Below are positions 1 through 10,130 of a DNA stretch of 64,000 bases, piece after piece. Both the position numbers and the translations under genes were made by a program. How positions within the stretch are numbered: position 1 is the first letter of the stretch; each line of letters opens with the position of its first letter. Origin of the DNA: Paenibacillus naphthalenovorans (GTDB lineage Bacteria > Bacillota > Bacilli > Paenibacillales > NBRC-103111); NCBI RefSeq assembly GCF_900099895.1, contig NZ_FNDY01000005.1:185916-249915 (forward strand), in the 5' to 3' direction. Below the pieces are notes generated by a model that saw nothing but the letters and a program-made list of their open reading frames with translations, ran no database searches and was not told where the DNA came from.

Positions 1-245
1 GGGAAGGATACGGATAATAGTGAGCGTCGTAGGTTACTGTCAAGGGCTTTCCCCCATTCCAATAAAGTTAAGGAAGCTTATATTTTATGATATAATTGGC
101 GAGGAGAACATTCCACCTAATGAGGTTTCCATGTATATGTAATTATACATATTCTCCGCTATCCTTTCATCTGTGTCTTTTTATTGCGGCCAGGTCCTTG
201 CATCTAAGGTCATTCGTATAACCAAATCCGGAAACGGTTGTCTCT

Positions 246-737
246 TTAGCGCCATATATAGCTTTTAAAGAAGTAATCCCTATTCCGCCAAAGTACGAGC
301 AGCACCAGAAGTGAGCCTGCAAGCATCAAAAAGAAGCCTGCATACAACCCCGTTGGCGAAAAGAGAACGTCGGTCATCCGCAACGCGTTATCGTCCATCA
401 GCCGGCCCCTGGCTTCTCTTTGTTCAATGAACAGTTGTTTAATGAGATCATTATTCCTCAGTGCGATTTGCAGTGCGGTAAACTCCTCCAATTTGGATAC
501 GGCGATACTTGCGAGGGCTAACCAAAACCCGATTGCTTTAGGCCTCAGTATGAGCCAAATCACAAGCGCATCCAGAAGAAGCAGCGTTCCCAGAAAAATG
601 AAAAACAAATGCGGTTTCCCTTCGCTGTGAAAAAGGATATAATCGCTCTTCGATGGATAGGTTACTGCCATAAACAACGATTTGAGGAAAGCACTGGCGA
701 ACACGCCAAACAGAAAATAAATGGATTTTGTCTTCAT
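246..737 (-). CDS. Hypothetical small integral membrane protein
   Basis: A 163-residue protein with about four hydrophobic segments (near the N-terminus, around residues 45-65, around 65-85 and close to the C-terminus) and a charged loop containing EQREARGRL. I do not recognise the family. An in-frame ATG exists at 791 but has no ribosome site; the ATG at 737 follows GAGAGG by 6 nt, so I chose it. It is divergent from the ECF sigma factor downstream on the plus strand. Function unknown; a membrane location is the only safe statement. The first 245 bases of the window contain no gene I can support. Confidence 0.6.
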   Translation of the reverse strand: MKTKSIYFLFGVFASAFLKSLFMAVTYPSKSDYILFHSEGKPHLFFIFLGTLLLLDALVIWLILRPKAIGFWLALASIAVSKLEEFTALQIALRNNDLIKQLFIEQREARGRLMDDNALRMTDVLFSPTGLYAGFFLMLAGSLLVLLVLWRNRDYFFKSYIWR

Positions 738-1034
738 AAACATCCTCTCAACCGCTTCCGCATAGGATATGCTCCGGTTTATTTGTTCCATTTTTCATAA
801 GGTGAATTATAAATTGAATAACATCAACGGCATGGTATGATGATGGGCCGCATGATGAATCATAAGCGGGATTAGCCGCGCGATAACGCCTTAACGCGTT
901 ACGATCTATCATGATTGTATCGTCGGATGATCCAAGGGATCAAGAAAAATTTGCATATTCCTTGCCGCGGCACTCCATCCTCTTACTTTTACAGCGAAAA
1001 CCTGTTGTTTTGTATTCCAATTAATATTTTATTT

Positions 1035-1060
1035 TGAACCAACGTGTTCCTTTTTTCGTT
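1035..1060 (+). promoter_or_regulatory. Candidate ECF-type promoter of the sigma operon
   Basis: TGAACC at 1035-1040 is followed after 16 bases by CGTT at 1057-1060. This is the usual -35/-10 geometry of ECF sigma factors (AAC and CGT cores). It lies 36 bases before the sigma factor start, so autoregulation is likely. Apart from this motif, nothing else is recognised in the 792-1095 gap. Confidence 0.45.
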
Positions 1061-1095
1061 TGGCTTCGTTATTTAGTGTGAGAGGTGGGGCCCCG

Positions 1096-1605
1096 ATGAA
1101 AGAACCTTTTATCGAGATATACGATCGTTTTTTTAGTGATATTTACCGGTATGTTTACATGAAATTAGGCAACAAATGGGATACCGACGACATCGTAAGC
1201 GATATTTTCCGCAAGGCTTTTGAACGCTATGCTTCACTTCAGGAGCAGTCGAGTGCGAAAGCATGGCTTATTACGATCGCCCGCAATACCATCATCGATT
1301 TTTACCGCAAGAAGAAGGATACGTTCATCGGCGAGGGAATGGATAGGCTGATTCAGCCGTTCTCCTTTGAAGAACAGGTAGAGCTTAAAGAGGATATGGA
1401 ATGCCTGCAAAAAGCATTGTCCTCTCTCTCCGAAGAAGACCAGGAACTCATTCAGCTAAGATATTTTGCAGAATTAAAGTACAAAGAGATGACGGAGATT
1501 GCAGGTAAGTCGGAGGAAACCATCAAGACGCGTGTCTATCGTTTAATCAAAAAGCTGGGCGTGCTTGTTAAGCAATGTTTGGAAGGAGAGAAAATCGGTG
1601 GATGA
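1096..1605 (+). CDS. ECF-type RNA polymerase sigma factor
   Basis: A 169-residue sigma-70 family factor of the extracytoplasmic-function type. Region 2 is in the first 80 residues (FFSDIYRYVYMKLG, then AWLITIARNTIIDFYRKKK). Region 4 is at the C-terminal end (LSEEDQELIQLRYF, then a helix-turn-helix KYKEMTEIAGKSEETIKTRVYRL, split here by the recognition helix). The ATG at 1096 follows GAGGTGGGG; an upstream in-frame ATG at 1060 lacks a ribosome site. The stop overlaps the start of the following anti-sigma-like gene by 8 bases, so the two are translationally coupled. The regulon cannot be predicted beyond probable autoregulation. Confidence 0.92.
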   Translation: MKEPFIEIYDRFFSDIYRYVYMKLGNKWDTDDIVSDIFRKAFERYASLQEQSSAKAWLITIARNTIIDFYRKKKDTFIGEGMDRLIQPFSFEEQVELKEDMECLQKALSSLSEEDQELIQLRYFAELKYKEMTEIAGKSEETIKTRVYRLIKKLGVLVKQCLEGEKIGG

Positions 1606-3583
1606 TCATCAAGTCGAGCAAGCTTTAAAAGAATTAAAAAAACGGATACCTGTCAATATGGAACTCAAACAACGGCTTGGAAAAGCGTTCAAACGGCGGC
1701 AAAGACAGCGAACTTTGCAAAAATGGGGTCTTGCCGCGGCGCTCCTGTTGTTGGCAGGGACATTTATGCTTCAGGGCCCGGGAGGGCTGCAAACGGTTCA
1801 GGCTCAGGAGCTGCATGTGCAAAACCAGATATCCTTTATCGATATAGGCTCCGGAAGCCCGTTAGGAGTTTCCGAGTACAAAGGAACGGTATACCTCCCG
1901 GTTGCCGGAAAGGGCTTGTTCGCCTATGACCAAAGCGGATTTCACCAGCTGCTTCAGCAGGAAGTCAACGAGGCCAAAATCAATCAGGACGGAAGCAAGC
2001 TGATTCTGCAAACCGGCGGCACGCTGGGCGTTTATGATGTTGCGCAAAAGAAGTATACAGAGCTCCTTAAAGGCGATGGTTCTGCGGTATTCTATGAACA
2101 GCCTTCCTGGAAGGATCATCAAACCATCCTGTATGTCAAAAAAGTGCTGGAACAACAAGAGCATGGATTTACAGTGAAAGAATCCGGCATCTACGAAATG
2201 ACTCTGGACAGCCTGGCGCCGACAAAGCTTGGCGATGGAGCATCTCCCTCCTATGTTAACGGAGAGAAAGCCATCGTATTTGAAAAAACGGCAGACACCC
2301 GGTCTGAAGTGGTCTTCAAAGATTTAGCCAGCGGCCAAGAGACCGTGATTGATGAAGGGCGGAATCCCGCCGTTTCTCCCAATGGAAAATATATCGCCTA
2401 TATTACATCCGAGAACAACCGACGTGAGCTGCAATCCCATGTGTATGCGGAGGATACGGTAGACCAAATCCGGATTTCCGATATTGACGGCAAAACCAAG
2501 CGAGTGGTAACTTCCAATACGCCAAACCGCCAAACCCATGAACAGGACCTGCCTAAAGGACTTAAGCCGGGCGATACGCCGCAAGTGCTCAAGGTTACAG
2601 GCTTGTACAGCTATTATCATCCCGTTTGGAGCAGCGATTCCCAAAGCTTGTTTGCTTTGAAAAGCAAGAACTCGGAAGGCTCGACCATGAGTGTGATGCG
2701 CATTGATTTCTCGAAAAAGGCGCTGCAGGAAGAAGAAACGGTCCGTGCTTTTAATCAGGCGAAGATTCTGCGCGACCTTGATTTTGCCCGGAGTCTCTTG
2801 AAAGATCATCAGGACTTCCTCATCGTTTCCAATCCGCACCAAGTGAGCTATACCATTACAGGTTCGGGAACGGAGAATAACAGGCCTTATGTGGATGTGG
2901 AAGAACATTGGGCCTATACCGCTAATCCGTATTATTCCTTCAGCCACGTCCGATACTATCTTACGCCAAAAGAACAAGGTTATCTTATTGATGAAACGAA
3001 GGACCTGCCGGGAGGGGGATCGATACTTCAGCAGCCGGACGGATTCATCGTGATGGAAAAGGATGACGGCTCGAAGCAAAGGCTCTTTTCAGCTGATTCC
3101 CTTCCAAACGAGCTTCGGCCCGAAGGAAATTTTCGTATTTCGTCGTTAGCCTACCTTTCGAAGCAGAATCAGGTTATTTTCTCTCTCCAGGTTTTACAGG
3201 ATCCGGGCATCGGTCAGGCGTCCTCCGTGAAGGTCGTTACTTATGACATAGCCAACGGAACGTTCAAGCTATTGGAGCATGTCACCGCCATGAACGGCAT
3301 GAAGAATGTTGGTGTAGAAGGAATCATCGTATCGCCGGACGGCCGGTACGCAGCGCTGGATCTTTTCTCGGACGATGATAAGCAGTTCCAATCCCATGTT
3401 CTTCTATTGGACATCGAACAAGGTACCGCATCCATGCTCGAAGATGCGCTCTCCGCCACAAAAGTGGAAGGAACGCACACTTACTTCTGGGATCGGAACC
3501 GGCTGCATTTCATCCTCACCAGCCATGGGCAGCAGATGCATTATCAATGGAACGCGGCGGCTCAAGTCGTCGAGCTTCCTTAA
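1598..3583 (+). CDS. Membrane-anchored anti-sigma-like protein with beta-propeller domain
   Basis: A 661-residue protein starting at GTG 1598, preceded by GGAAGGAGAG. A short basic cytoplasmic N-terminus (KRRQRQRTLQ) is followed by one membrane segment at about residues 43-60. A long extracytoplasmic part carries TolB/WD40-like blades: SPNGKYIAYI, PVWSSDSQSLFAL and SPDGRYAALDLF. Its 8-bp overlap with the ECF gene and the one-helix topology fit an anti-sigma factor that sequesters its partner in the cytoplasm and senses through the propeller. I see no zinc-binding HxxxCxxC anti-sigma motif, so the anti-sigma role is inferred from context. Confidence 0.75.
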   Translation: MDDHQVEQALKELKKRIPVNMELKQRLGKAFKRRQRQRTLQKWGLAAALLLLAGTFMLQGPGGLQTVQAQELHVQNQISFIDIGSGSPLGVSEYKGTVYLPVAGKGLFAYDQSGFHQLLQQEVNEAKINQDGSKLILQTGGTLGVYDVAQKKYTELLKGDGSAVFYEQPSWKDHQTILYVKKVLEQQEHGFTVKESGIYEMTLDSLAPTKLGDGASPSYVNGEKAIVFEKTADTRSEVVFKDLASGQETVIDEGRNPAVSPNGKYIAYITSENNRRELQSHVYAEDTVDQIRISDIDGKTKRVVTSNTPNRQTHEQDLPKGLKPGDTPQVLKVTGLYSYYHPVWSSDSQSLFALKSKNSEGSTMSVMRIDFSKKALQEEETVRAFNQAKILRDLDFARSLLKDHQDFLIVSNPHQVSYTITGSGTENNRPYVDVEEHWAYTANPYYSFSHVRYYLTPKEQGYLIDETKDLPGGGSILQQPDGFIVMEKDDGSKQRLFSADSLPNELRPEGNFRISSLAYLSKQNQVIFSLQVLQDPGIGQASSVKVVTYDIANGTFKLLEHVTAMNGMKNVGVEGIIVSPDGRYAALDLFSDDDKQFQSHVLLLDIEQGTASMLEDALSATKVEGTHTYFWDRNRLHFILTSHGQQMHYQWNAAAQVVELP

Positions 3584-3611
3584 TCCTCATCGCCTCTCCG
3601 CGAGATAAGCA

Positions 3612-3653
3612 AGGAGCAGTCTAAAGCTGCAATGACAGCTTCAGACTGCTCCT
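3612..3653. terminator. Bidirectional terminator between sigma operon and cysI
   Basis: AGGAGCAGTCT pairs with AGACTGCTCCT, with an inner AAGCTG/CAGCTT stem around a 6-base loop. It lies between convergent genes, so it probably ends both transcripts. T-runs on either side are weak. Confidence 0.7.
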
Positions 3654-3697
3654 GTTGGTCTTGCCCTATGATGCATTTAATCCAAACGCAGGTTTAC

Positions 3698-5422
3698 TTA
3701 CGAATGGAAATCCTGACCGGAACGAACTTCCTTGACATAGCCGGCGCGGATGACAAAATCGCCGAAGTGCTCGCCTTCCCGCCGTTCCTTTGCATAATGA
3801 GTAAGAATCGGTTTTAACGACTCCAGAATTTCCGCTTCGCCGATGTTTTCCTTGTACAGCTTATTCAGCCGGTTTCCGGCAAAGCCGCCTCCCAAGTACA
3901 TGTTGTATTTGCCGGGCGCCTTGCCGATAAACGCGATTTCCGCCAACATCGGTCGGGCGCAGCCATTCGGACAGCCGGTCATGCGAATGACGATCTCCTC
4001 GTCGCGCAAGCCCGCTTCCTCCAGCATCGGCTCGATCTTATCCAGCAGCGTAGGAAGGTAGCGCTCCGATTCGGCCATCGCCAATCCACAGGTCGGCAGC
4101 GCCACACAGGCCATGGAATTTCTCCGCAATGCGGTATAGTGGGCCCCGTCGGTAAGCCCGTATTGCTTGATCAGTTCCTCAATCTTTTTCTTCTTCTGGC
4201 TGCTTACGTTGCCGATGATCAGGTTCTGGTTCGGAGTGAGCCGGAAATCTCCGGAATGCACCTTGGCGATTTCCCGCAGACCCGTCATCAGAAGATAGCC
4301 GCCATCGTCTTTGACCCGGCCGTTCTGGATAAAGAGCGTGAAGTGCCATTTTCCGTTGGTTCCCTTTACCCAGCCATAGCGGTCCCCGTTGTGGTCAAAA
4401 TGGTAAGGACGCGCTCCCTCAAGCTTCCACCCTAGACGTTCGGTTAGCTCATTGATGAACCAGTCGATGCCGCGGTCGTCGATCGTGTACTTGAACCGCG
4501 CGTGCTTACGGACCGAGCGATCGCCGTAATCCCGTTGGATCGTGACCGTCTTCTCCGCAACGTAGATGACTTGCTCCGGCGAGCAGAACCCGATCACTTG
4601 ACCGATCTGGGGATAGGTGTTCGGATCGCCGTGCGTCATCCCCATGCCTCCGCCTACCGTGACGTTGAAGCCCTTCAGGCGTCCATCTTCGACAATCGCG
4701 ATAAAGCCCAAATCCTGAGAGAATACGTCTACATCGTTGGAAGGCGGGACGGCTATGCCGATTTTAAACTTCCGGGGCAGATAGACAGGCCCGTATATCG
4801 GCTCCTGCTCTCCCCCGTTATCCCGGCTATCCACCACTTTTTCCCCGTCAAGCCAGATCTCGTGGTAGGCTCTGGTCCGGGGATTGAGGTGCTCGCTGAT
4901 CCGGCGGGCCCACTCGTATACTTCGGAGTGAACCGCCGACTGGTACGGATTCGGGTTGCACATGACGTTGCGGTTTACGTCGCCGCAAGCGGCTAGCGTG
5001 CTCAGCAGCGCATCGTTGACTTCCCGTATCGTATTCTTCATGTTCCATTTGAGTACGCCATGCAGCTGGAAGGACTGACGCGTCGTCAATCGAATCGTTC
5101 CGTTCGCATATTTCTGCGCGATGCGGTCCATCATCAACCACTGATCAGACGTAACCACCCCGCCTGGCGCACGCACGCGCACCATGAACTGATAAGCCGG
5201 CTCCAGTTTCTGCTTCTGCCGTTCGTTGCGCAAATCCCTGTCGTCCTGCATGTAGCTGCCATGAAATTTCATCAACCGGTTATCGTCTTCGGGTATGGAG
5301 CCTGTGATCACATCTTCCAGCGTTTCTGCAAGGCTTCCCCGCAAATAATTGCTTCTTTTCTTAATTTCCTCTACATCACTGTGCGGCGCACTGTTCGGTG
5401 ATAGTAAATTATTTTCTGACAT
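3698..5422 (-). CDS. cysI: Assimilatory sulfite reductase, siroheme/4Fe-4S hemoprotein subunit
   Basis: A 574-residue beta subunit of NADPH-dependent sulfite reductase, which reduces sulfite to sulfide for cysteine synthesis in the cytoplasm. The siroheme-[4Fe-4S] cysteines are all present: Cys439 and Cys445 in [13 protein letters not shown], and Cys484 and Cys488 in TGCPNGC. The substrate-binding regions [12 protein letters not shown] and the central [11 protein letters not shown] are also intact. Length matches the family (about 570). The ATG follows GAGAGGAG. It lies 38 bases downstream of cysJ in the same operon, so the complex is encoded in the usual JI order. Confidence 0.96.
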   Translation of the reverse strand: MSENNLLSPNSAPHSDVEEIKKRSNYLRGSLAETLEDVITGSIPEDDNRLMKFHGSYMQDDRDLRNERQKQKLEPAYQFMVRVRAPGGVVTSDQWLMMDRIAQKYANGTIRLTTRQSFQLHGVLKWNMKNTIREVNDALLSTLAACGDVNRNVMCNPNPYQSAVHSEVYEWARRISEHLNPRTRAYHEIWLDGEKVVDSRDNGGEQEPIYGPVYLPRKFKIGIAVPPSNDVDVFSQDLGFIAIVEDGRLKGFNVTVGGGMGMTHGDPNTYPQIGQVIGFCSPEQVIYVAEKTVTIQRDYGDRSVRKHARFKYTIDDRGIDWFINELTERLGWKLEGARPYHFDHNGDRYGWVKGTNGKWHFTLFIQNGRVKDDGGYLLMTGLREIAKVHSGDFRLTPNQNLIIGNVSSQKKKKIEELIKQYGLTDGAHYTALRRNSMACVALPTCGLAMAESERYLPTLLDKIEPMLEEAGLRDEEIVIRMTGCPNGCARPMLAEIAFIGKAPGKYNMYLGGGFAGNRLNKLYKENIGEAEILESLKPILTHYAKERREGEHFGDFVIRAGYVKEVRSGQDFHS

Positions 5423-5460
5423 GTTGGATTTTCTCCTCTCGCGATCTTCGGGACTCGGAC

Positions 5461-7284
5461 TTAATAAACATCCCGCTGATAACGTTTCTGCTGTTGCATA
5501 CGGGTCAAATATTCCGCGGCTTCCTCAGGGCCCAAGCCTCCCTCTTTTTCGAGGATCGTGATCAGAGCCGCATGGACGTCATGCGCCATCTTCTTCTCGT
5601 CGCCACAGACATACACACAGGCTCCTTCCTCAAGCCATTGGTAGAGGTCCCGGCTCTTTTCAAGCATACGGTGCTGTACGTACACCTTCTTGTCGGTATC
5701 GCGGGAGAACGCGACATCCATACGTGTCAGCACGCCCTCCTTCAGCCAACGCTGCCATTCGATCTGATAAAGGAAGTCCGTGGAGAAATGCTGATCGCCG
5801 TAGAACAGCCATGTTTTGCCTTCGGCTCCGATCTCCTCCCGTTCTCCGAGGAAGGCCCTGAACGGAGCGACCCCGGTACCCGGTCCAATCATAATGATCG
5901 GCGTATCCGGATTCTCCGGAAGCTTGAAGTTCGGGTTATGCTGAATGTACACAGGCAGCGTATCCCCCGGCTGTACCCGCTCAGCAAGCTGAACGGAGCA
6001 GACGCCGTACCGGTTTCGTCCATGAGCCTCGTAGCGAACCGCGCGGACCGTCAGGTGTACCTCACCCGGGTACGCTTTCGGGCTGCTCGCGATCGAGTAC
6101 AGACGGGCAGGCATCTTCCGAAGGATCGATACGAATTCGCCCGCAGGCACACCTTTAAGCGAGTAATCCTGTACCAGATCCAACAGATCCCGCCCGTTGA
6201 GATACGCTCTGAGCTCTTGTTCGCGTCCCGCCTCCAGAAGCTTTTTCAGCTCCTGGTTCGAAGTCAGCTTTGCCGCTTGCTCCAGCAACGGCTTGGTCAG
6301 AACGGTGATTTCATAATTACGAAGCAGCGCCTCCCGCAATGGCCGCTCCTCGCCATTCTTATTAATGGCAACGGGCTCCTCTGCCTTCCAGCCCATCGCT
6401 TCGATCAATTCATCCACAAGGCGGGGATGATTCTCCGGATAGATGCCCAGGCTGTCGCCCGGTTCATACTGAAGATTGGATCCCTCAAGGGACAGCTCAA
6501 CGTGGCGAGTTTCCCGCTCCGATCCGCGGCCGTTCAGATTCAAATTTTCAAGAACCTCGGCATGGAACGGATTCGATCTCGAATATTCCGTTTCCGTCCC
6601 GCTCACGACCGCCGCGCCGGCTGCACTTGCGACGGCCGGGGCCGCCGATGCACCGCTGAGGGATTCCAGGACGCGGTTCATCCACTCTGCTGCAGGCTCT
6701 TCAAAGTCCACGTCGCAGTCGACGCGCGGGGTAAGCCGCCTTGCGCCCAGCTCTTCCAGGCGCTTGTCGAAATCCTTGCCCGTTTGACAGAAAAATTCAT
6801 AGGACGTATCTCCGAGCGCGAGCACGGAAAACTGCGTGCCCTCCAATTGGGGCGCTCTCTTGCTGTAAAGGAACTCATAGAAAGCAATCGCGTTATCCGG
6901 CGGCTCTCCTTCCCCGTGGGTGCTCACCACAATGAGCAGGTTTTGGACCTTCTTTAAGCTATTCGGCTTGAAGTCGGCCATCGAAGAGAGCGATACCTGA
7001 AAGCCCCGCTCTTCCAGTTTCTTGGACAGCTTCTTCGCCAATCCTTGACTGTTGCCTGTCTGCGATCCGAAGAGTACGGTAACCTCCTTGGAAACGACCG
7101 CTTCATTCGCCGGCAAAGCCGCCAGCGGCGCAGGAACAGGCGTCACTGCGGCCGCCGAACCTTGAAGAGCCGTAAGATATCCGCTCAGCCAGATACGCTG
7201 TGCTTCCGTCAGCAGAGGCAGAACGCGATTGAGCAGTTCTACTTGCTCCTGATTAAAAGGGCTGTTTGTTACTTCCAGTTTCAA
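5461..7284 (-). CDS. cysJ: Assimilatory sulfite reductase, flavoprotein subunit
   Basis: A 607-residue diflavin reductase alpha subunit that passes electrons from NADPH through FAD and FMN to CysI. A flavodoxin-like FMN domain lies in the first third ([17 protein letters not shown], then [19 protein letters not shown] loop). An FAD domain follows (RLYSIASSP), then an NADPH domain ([14 protein letters not shown] and [15 protein letters not shown]). It ends with the family's C-terminal aromatic (RDVY). No good ATG fits: the ATG at 7335 has no ribosome site, whereas TTG at 7284 follows GAGGTGG by 6 bases. First gene of cysJI. Confidence 0.95.
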   Translation of the reverse strand: MKLEVTNSPFNQEQVELLNRVLPLLTEAQRIWLSGYLTALQGSAAAVTPVPAPLAALPANEAVVSKEVTVLFGSQTGNSQGLAKKLSKKLEERGFQVSLSSMADFKPNSLKKVQNLLIVVSTHGEGEPPDNAIAFYEFLYSKRAPQLEGTQFSVLALGDTSYEFFCQTGKDFDKRLEELGARRLTPRVDCDVDFEEPAAEWMNRVLESLSGASAAPAVASAAGAAVVSGTETEYSRSNPFHAEVLENLNLNGRGSERETRHVELSLEGSNLQYEPGDSLGIYPENHPRLVDELIEAMGWKAEEPVAINKNGEERPLREALLRNYEITVLTKPLLEQAAKLTSNQELKKLLEAGREQELRAYLNGRDLLDLVQDYSLKGVPAGEFVSILRKMPARLYSIASSPKAYPGEVHLTVRAVRYEAHGRNRYGVCSVQLAERVQPGDTLPVYIQHNPNFKLPENPDTPIIMIGPGTGVAPFRAFLGEREEIGAEGKTWLFYGDQHFSTDFLYQIEWQRWLKEGVLTRMDVAFSRDTDKKVYVQHRMLEKSRDLYQWLEEGACVYVCGDEKKMAHDVHAALITILEKEGGLGPEEAAEYLTRMQQQKRYQRDVY

Positions 7285-7360
7285 CAATATCCACCTCGCA
7301 AAGCTTCCAAATGATATGAAATTCCCAGTATACACATCTTAATAATTTCCTACTATTCTG

Positions 7361-7389
7361 AACCTATCACAGCTGGCGGTGCAGGTCAA
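7361..7389 (-). promoter_or_regulatory. Candidate sigma-A promoter for cysJI
   Basis: On the minus strand TTGACC (7389-7384), 17 bases, then TAGGTT (7366-7361), about 70 bases before the cysJ start. No S-box, T-box or other riboswitch fold was seen in this leader, so a protein regulator such as a CysL- or CymR-like factor is more likely. Confidence 0.4.
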
Positions 7390-7501
7390 TTAGAATAACC
7401 TTATAAGATTGATCAGATATATTAATAAATGCATAAATTCTAGAAGAATCTGCCCCGGGAAGCATCCGGTCACCGGAATCGCCGTCTTTTCTTTCACTGA
7501 A

Positions 7502-7527
7502 AAAGCAGCCGCCGCGGCGACTGCTTT
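7502..7527 (-). terminator. Terminator of the MFS transporter gene
   Basis: AAAGCAG-x-CGCCG/CGGCG-x-CTGCTTT is a near-perfect 12-bp stem. On the minus strand it is followed by TTTTTC. It lies about 100 bases after the transporter stop. Confidence 0.75.
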
Positions 7528-7622
7528 GAATGTCTTTAAGAAAATAAAAGGCTGGCCTTTGACGGGGCGCTTTGAGCCCACTTATTGTAGCTTCAGAGTG
7601 CCTGAGCCAGGTTCGCGGACAG

Positions 7623-8936
7623 CTAGCCCCTTTTACCGTCGAGCTCAGCTTCGATACGGGAATGTTTGGAAGACTCATCCATACGCCAGTAGACGATGAA
7701 GCTCACGAAAATGCAGGCGGCTACGTAGAAATAGAAAAGCGACTCGGCTCCAATGCTCTTGAACCATAACGCGATGAACTCCGCCGTCCCTCCGAACACC
7801 GCAACGGTAATTGCGTAAGGGAATCCCACGCCAAGGGCGCGGATTTCGGTCGGGAACAGTTCGGCTTTCACGATCGCATTGATGGAAGTATAGCCGGTGA
7901 CAATGATGAGACCTGCCAGCATGAGGAAAAATGCTCCGATAGGGTTCTTCATCTGCTCCAAGATCAGGAACAGCGGCACGGTCAGCAGCGTTCCGAGGAT
8001 ACCGAAACTAATCAATAGCGGGCGCCGGCCGATCCGGTCCGATAGCAGGCCCGCGAGCGGTTGAAGCACGACGAATACCAGCAGGGCAATAAAGTTGATC
8101 CAGCTGACGACCTCCTTGCTGAGGCCCACCGTATTCACCATGAACTTCTGCAAATACGTCGTATAGGTATAGAAAGCGACGGTTCCTCCAAGCGTTAGTC
8201 CGACCACTGTCAACACCGCCTTGGGGTGTTTCATCAGGGTCCGAATGGTTCCGGCACGCTGCCTGCTTTCAGATCCCATTTTGGAGAATTGCTCCGATTC
8301 GTCCATCGTGCGGCGCAGCCACAATACGGCTAATGCTCCAACGGCTCCGATGAAGAAGGGAATACGCCAGCCCCAGGATTTCATATCGGGTTCGCTGAGT
8401 ATTTGCTGGAGGATGATCTGGACGCCCAGCGCCACCAGCTGTCCGGCAATAAGCGTGACGTACTGGAAGCTCGAGTAGAAGCCGCGGCGGCCGCTGCTGG
8501 CCATCTCGGACAGGTAGGTTGCCGAGGTTCCATATTCTCCGCCCAGCGACAACCCTTGGAGCAAGCGTGCAAGCACCAGAATAATGGGGGCCAGCACGCC
8601 AATGGTGCCATAGCTTGGAGTACAGGCAATGATCAGGGAGCCACTGGCCATGACGGTGATGGAAAGCGTCAGCGCGGCACGGCGGCCATAACGATCGGCG
8701 TAGCGGCCCAGCAGCAGGCTCCCTAATGGGCGCATCAGGAAGCCGACGGCGAAGATTGCCGCCGTGTTGAGCAGTTGGCTGGTCGGGTCTCCCTTCGGGA
8801 AGAACTCAGACGAGAAATACACGGCGAAAGCTGCATATACGTACCAGTCGTACCATTCGATCAGATTTCCAACCGATCCTTTGAAGATGTTGCTTGTGAT
8901 GCGTCGCATGTTTGCACGCTCAATCGATTGAGTCAT
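7623..8936 (-). CDS. MFS transporter, metabolite:H+ symporter family (KgtP/ShiA/ProP-like)
   Basis: A 437-residue, 12-helix proton symporter of the MHS family, which takes up organic acids such as 2-oxoglutarate, shikimate or citrate, or betaine-type solutes. Diagnostic motifs: GNLIEWYDWYVYAAFA at the start, GRYADRYGRR after helix 2, LQGLSLGGEYG in helix 4, and SDRIGRRPLL in the second half. The ATG follows AAGGAGG at 8 bases. The ribosome site and presumably the promoter are embedded in the end of an old IS3 transposase relic, so expression may have been rewired by that element. The exact substrate cannot be read from sequence. It is an isolated gene with its own terminator. Confidence 0.88.
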   Translation of the reverse strand: MTQSIERANMRRITSNIFKGSVGNLIEWYDWYVYAAFAVYFSSEFFPKGDPTSQLLNTAAIFAVGFLMRPLGSLLLGRYADRYGRRAALTLSITVMASGSLIIACTPSYGTIGVLAPIILVLARLLQGLSLGGEYGTSATYLSEMASSGRRGFYSSFQYVTLIAGQLVALGVQIILQQILSEPDMKSWGWRIPFFIGAVGALAVLWLRRTMDESEQFSKMGSESRQRAGTIRTLMKHPKAVLTVVGLTLGGTVAFYTYTTYLQKFMVNTVGLSKEVVSWINFIALLVFVVLQPLAGLLSDRIGRRPLLISFGILGTLLTVPLFLILEQMKNPIGAFFLMLAGLIIVTGYTSINAIVKAELFPTEIRALGVGFPYAITVAVFGGTAEFIALWFKSIGAESLFYFYVAACIFVSFIVYWRMDESSKHSRIEAELDGKRG

Positions 8937-8944
8937 GGTGAAAA

Positions 8945-9172
8945 CCTCCTTATGGGCCTTGCCTCGCCGAGGGACTGGTGAGGACGTTCCCCGTTGTAAA
9001 ATTGGATATAACGAGCTATCCCTTGACGCAACGCGCGAGGGTCTTCGAATTCGTTTATGTGAAGTGAGAGCCCTGGTCGCTGTTCATGATTTCCGGCTTG
9101 CAGAAGAGCAGGTAGGGGCGAGTATAGGTGGCGTGGAGACGCTTGCTCAGGTTCGCTTCGGATAGACCGCTT
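8945..9172 (-). pseudogene. Collapsed IS3-family transposase (orfB) relic
   Basis: Three islands of an IS3-type DDE transposase remain in the right order, joined by internal deletions and frame changes. They are GLEAVYPKR/NLSKRLHAT (near 9170-9120), KPEIMNSDQGSHFT with the second catalytic Asp (about 9100-9060), and the C-terminal NEFEDPRALRQGIARYIQF...RPHQSLG (9053-8950). About 50 residues between HFT and NEFED are gone. Terminal repeats were not found. Confidence 0.85.
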
Positions 9173-9277
9173 CGAGCCCCATTACCTGATTGTTTTATTT
9201 TGTTCACTGGGAACATCAAATATCCTCGAGTTGACACGATATTCCAAACGTTTGACGGCATGAACAATCCAAACAAA

Positions 9278-9299
9278 AAAGAGGGGTATTCCCCTCTTT
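9278..9299 (-). terminator. Terminator of the second sigma/anti-sigma operon
   Basis: GAGGGG-TATT-CCCCTC stem followed on the minus strand by TTTTTTGTTT. It lies about 105 bases after the anti-sigma stop. Confidence 0.75.
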
Positions 9300-9404
9300 A
9301 CATCTCAATGATTTCCTAACCATTGTTAAGTGCACAGTCCAAAGCCTTATGGATTAACTCATTCCGTTAAACGATTGCCTTTATTAGCGAAATCATCATC
9401 CCTG

Positions 9405-10130
9405 TTATGACTCCTGTAATTTAATTTGCGCTTCCCACTCCCCCTTTATTTCCAACGGCGCATCGCCCTTTTTATGCCCATAAAAAGAATGAATTCTTAA
9501 CGCAAGATGATCATTTCGTTCAAAAATATCTCTTGGTATGATCAGACGGGCTTGAAATTTTTTACTGCTATTGTCGTCGGGTACAGCTTCCGATAAAAGT
9601 TTACTGGAATCCCGGATCTCGAAGCTGTAGTCCTGATCCGTTATCGCTTGAACGGTCACTTCCTTGTCATCCAACATTTCACCCGAGCTTCCGACAATCG
9701 TGAATTCCCCCAACGAGACCACCTCGATCTCACGATAAGGTACACTGGTTCCGTGAAGTATGGTTACGGTCAGCGGCACAACGGCGTTCTCTGCATTCAT
9801 ATCAGGCTCGCCAAGTTCAACCTTGATTTCATCGGTCGCTTGCCTATATTCCGTACCCGTTACTGCCCCTCTCCCGTTTACTATATCTTTAAAGTATCCC
9901 TTAACGGATGATGCAAGGCCGGGTTCAACTGCCATCATTAATGCAAAGACCAAGGCGGAAGCGGCGATGACGCCCCCAATTCCTTGCCATAACCGTTTCA
10001 TTCCCATACCGCTCCCATCTCTTTGCCCGGCAAGTTCCTGCTTTGCTTTTTGAACACCGAGTACACTTCTTTGATGAAGCTCCGCCGGGATTTCTATTTT
10101 ATCCATTTCCTTCTTGATGTTATTTCCCAT
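9405..10130 (-). CDS. Anti-sigma factor-like membrane protein (DUF4179-like)
   Basis: A 241-residue protein with a cytoplasmic N-terminal region (about 45 residues), one membrane helix near residues 48-66 (GGVIAASALVFALMMAV) and an extracytoplasmic domain resembling DUF4179 modules that accompany ECF sigma factors. It overlaps the upstream sigma gene by 11 bases and its ATG follows GGGGAGGCGG inside that gene. It probably holds the sigma factor inactive at the membrane. The signal sensed is unknown. Confidence 0.75.
   Translation of the reverse strand: MGNNIKKEMDKIEIPAELHQRSVLGVQKAKQELAGQRDGSGMGMKRLWQGIGGVIAASALVFALMMAVEPGLASSVKGYFKDIVNGRGAVTGTEYRQATDEIKVELGEPDMNAENAVVPLTVTILHGTSVPYREIEVVSLGEFTIVGSSGEMLDDKEVTVQAITDQDYSFEIRDSSKLLSEAVPDDNSSKKFQARLIIPRDIFERNDHLALRIHSFYGHKKGDAPLEIKGEWEAQIKLQES

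Noticed and set aside
2324..3079. 251-codon minus-strand frame
   Set aside because: Antisense to the beta-propeller anti-sigma-like gene; no ribosome site or domain.
5398..6957. A 519-codon open frame on the plus strand
   Set aside because: It is antisense to cysI/cysJ, has no recognisable domain and is explained by codon bias of the real gene on the other strand.
7285..7622. S-box, T-box or other sulfur riboswitch before cysJ
   Set aside because: None of the conserved cores (for example the T-box TGGNACC or S-box motifs) is present; only a promoter and a terminator hairpin are seen.
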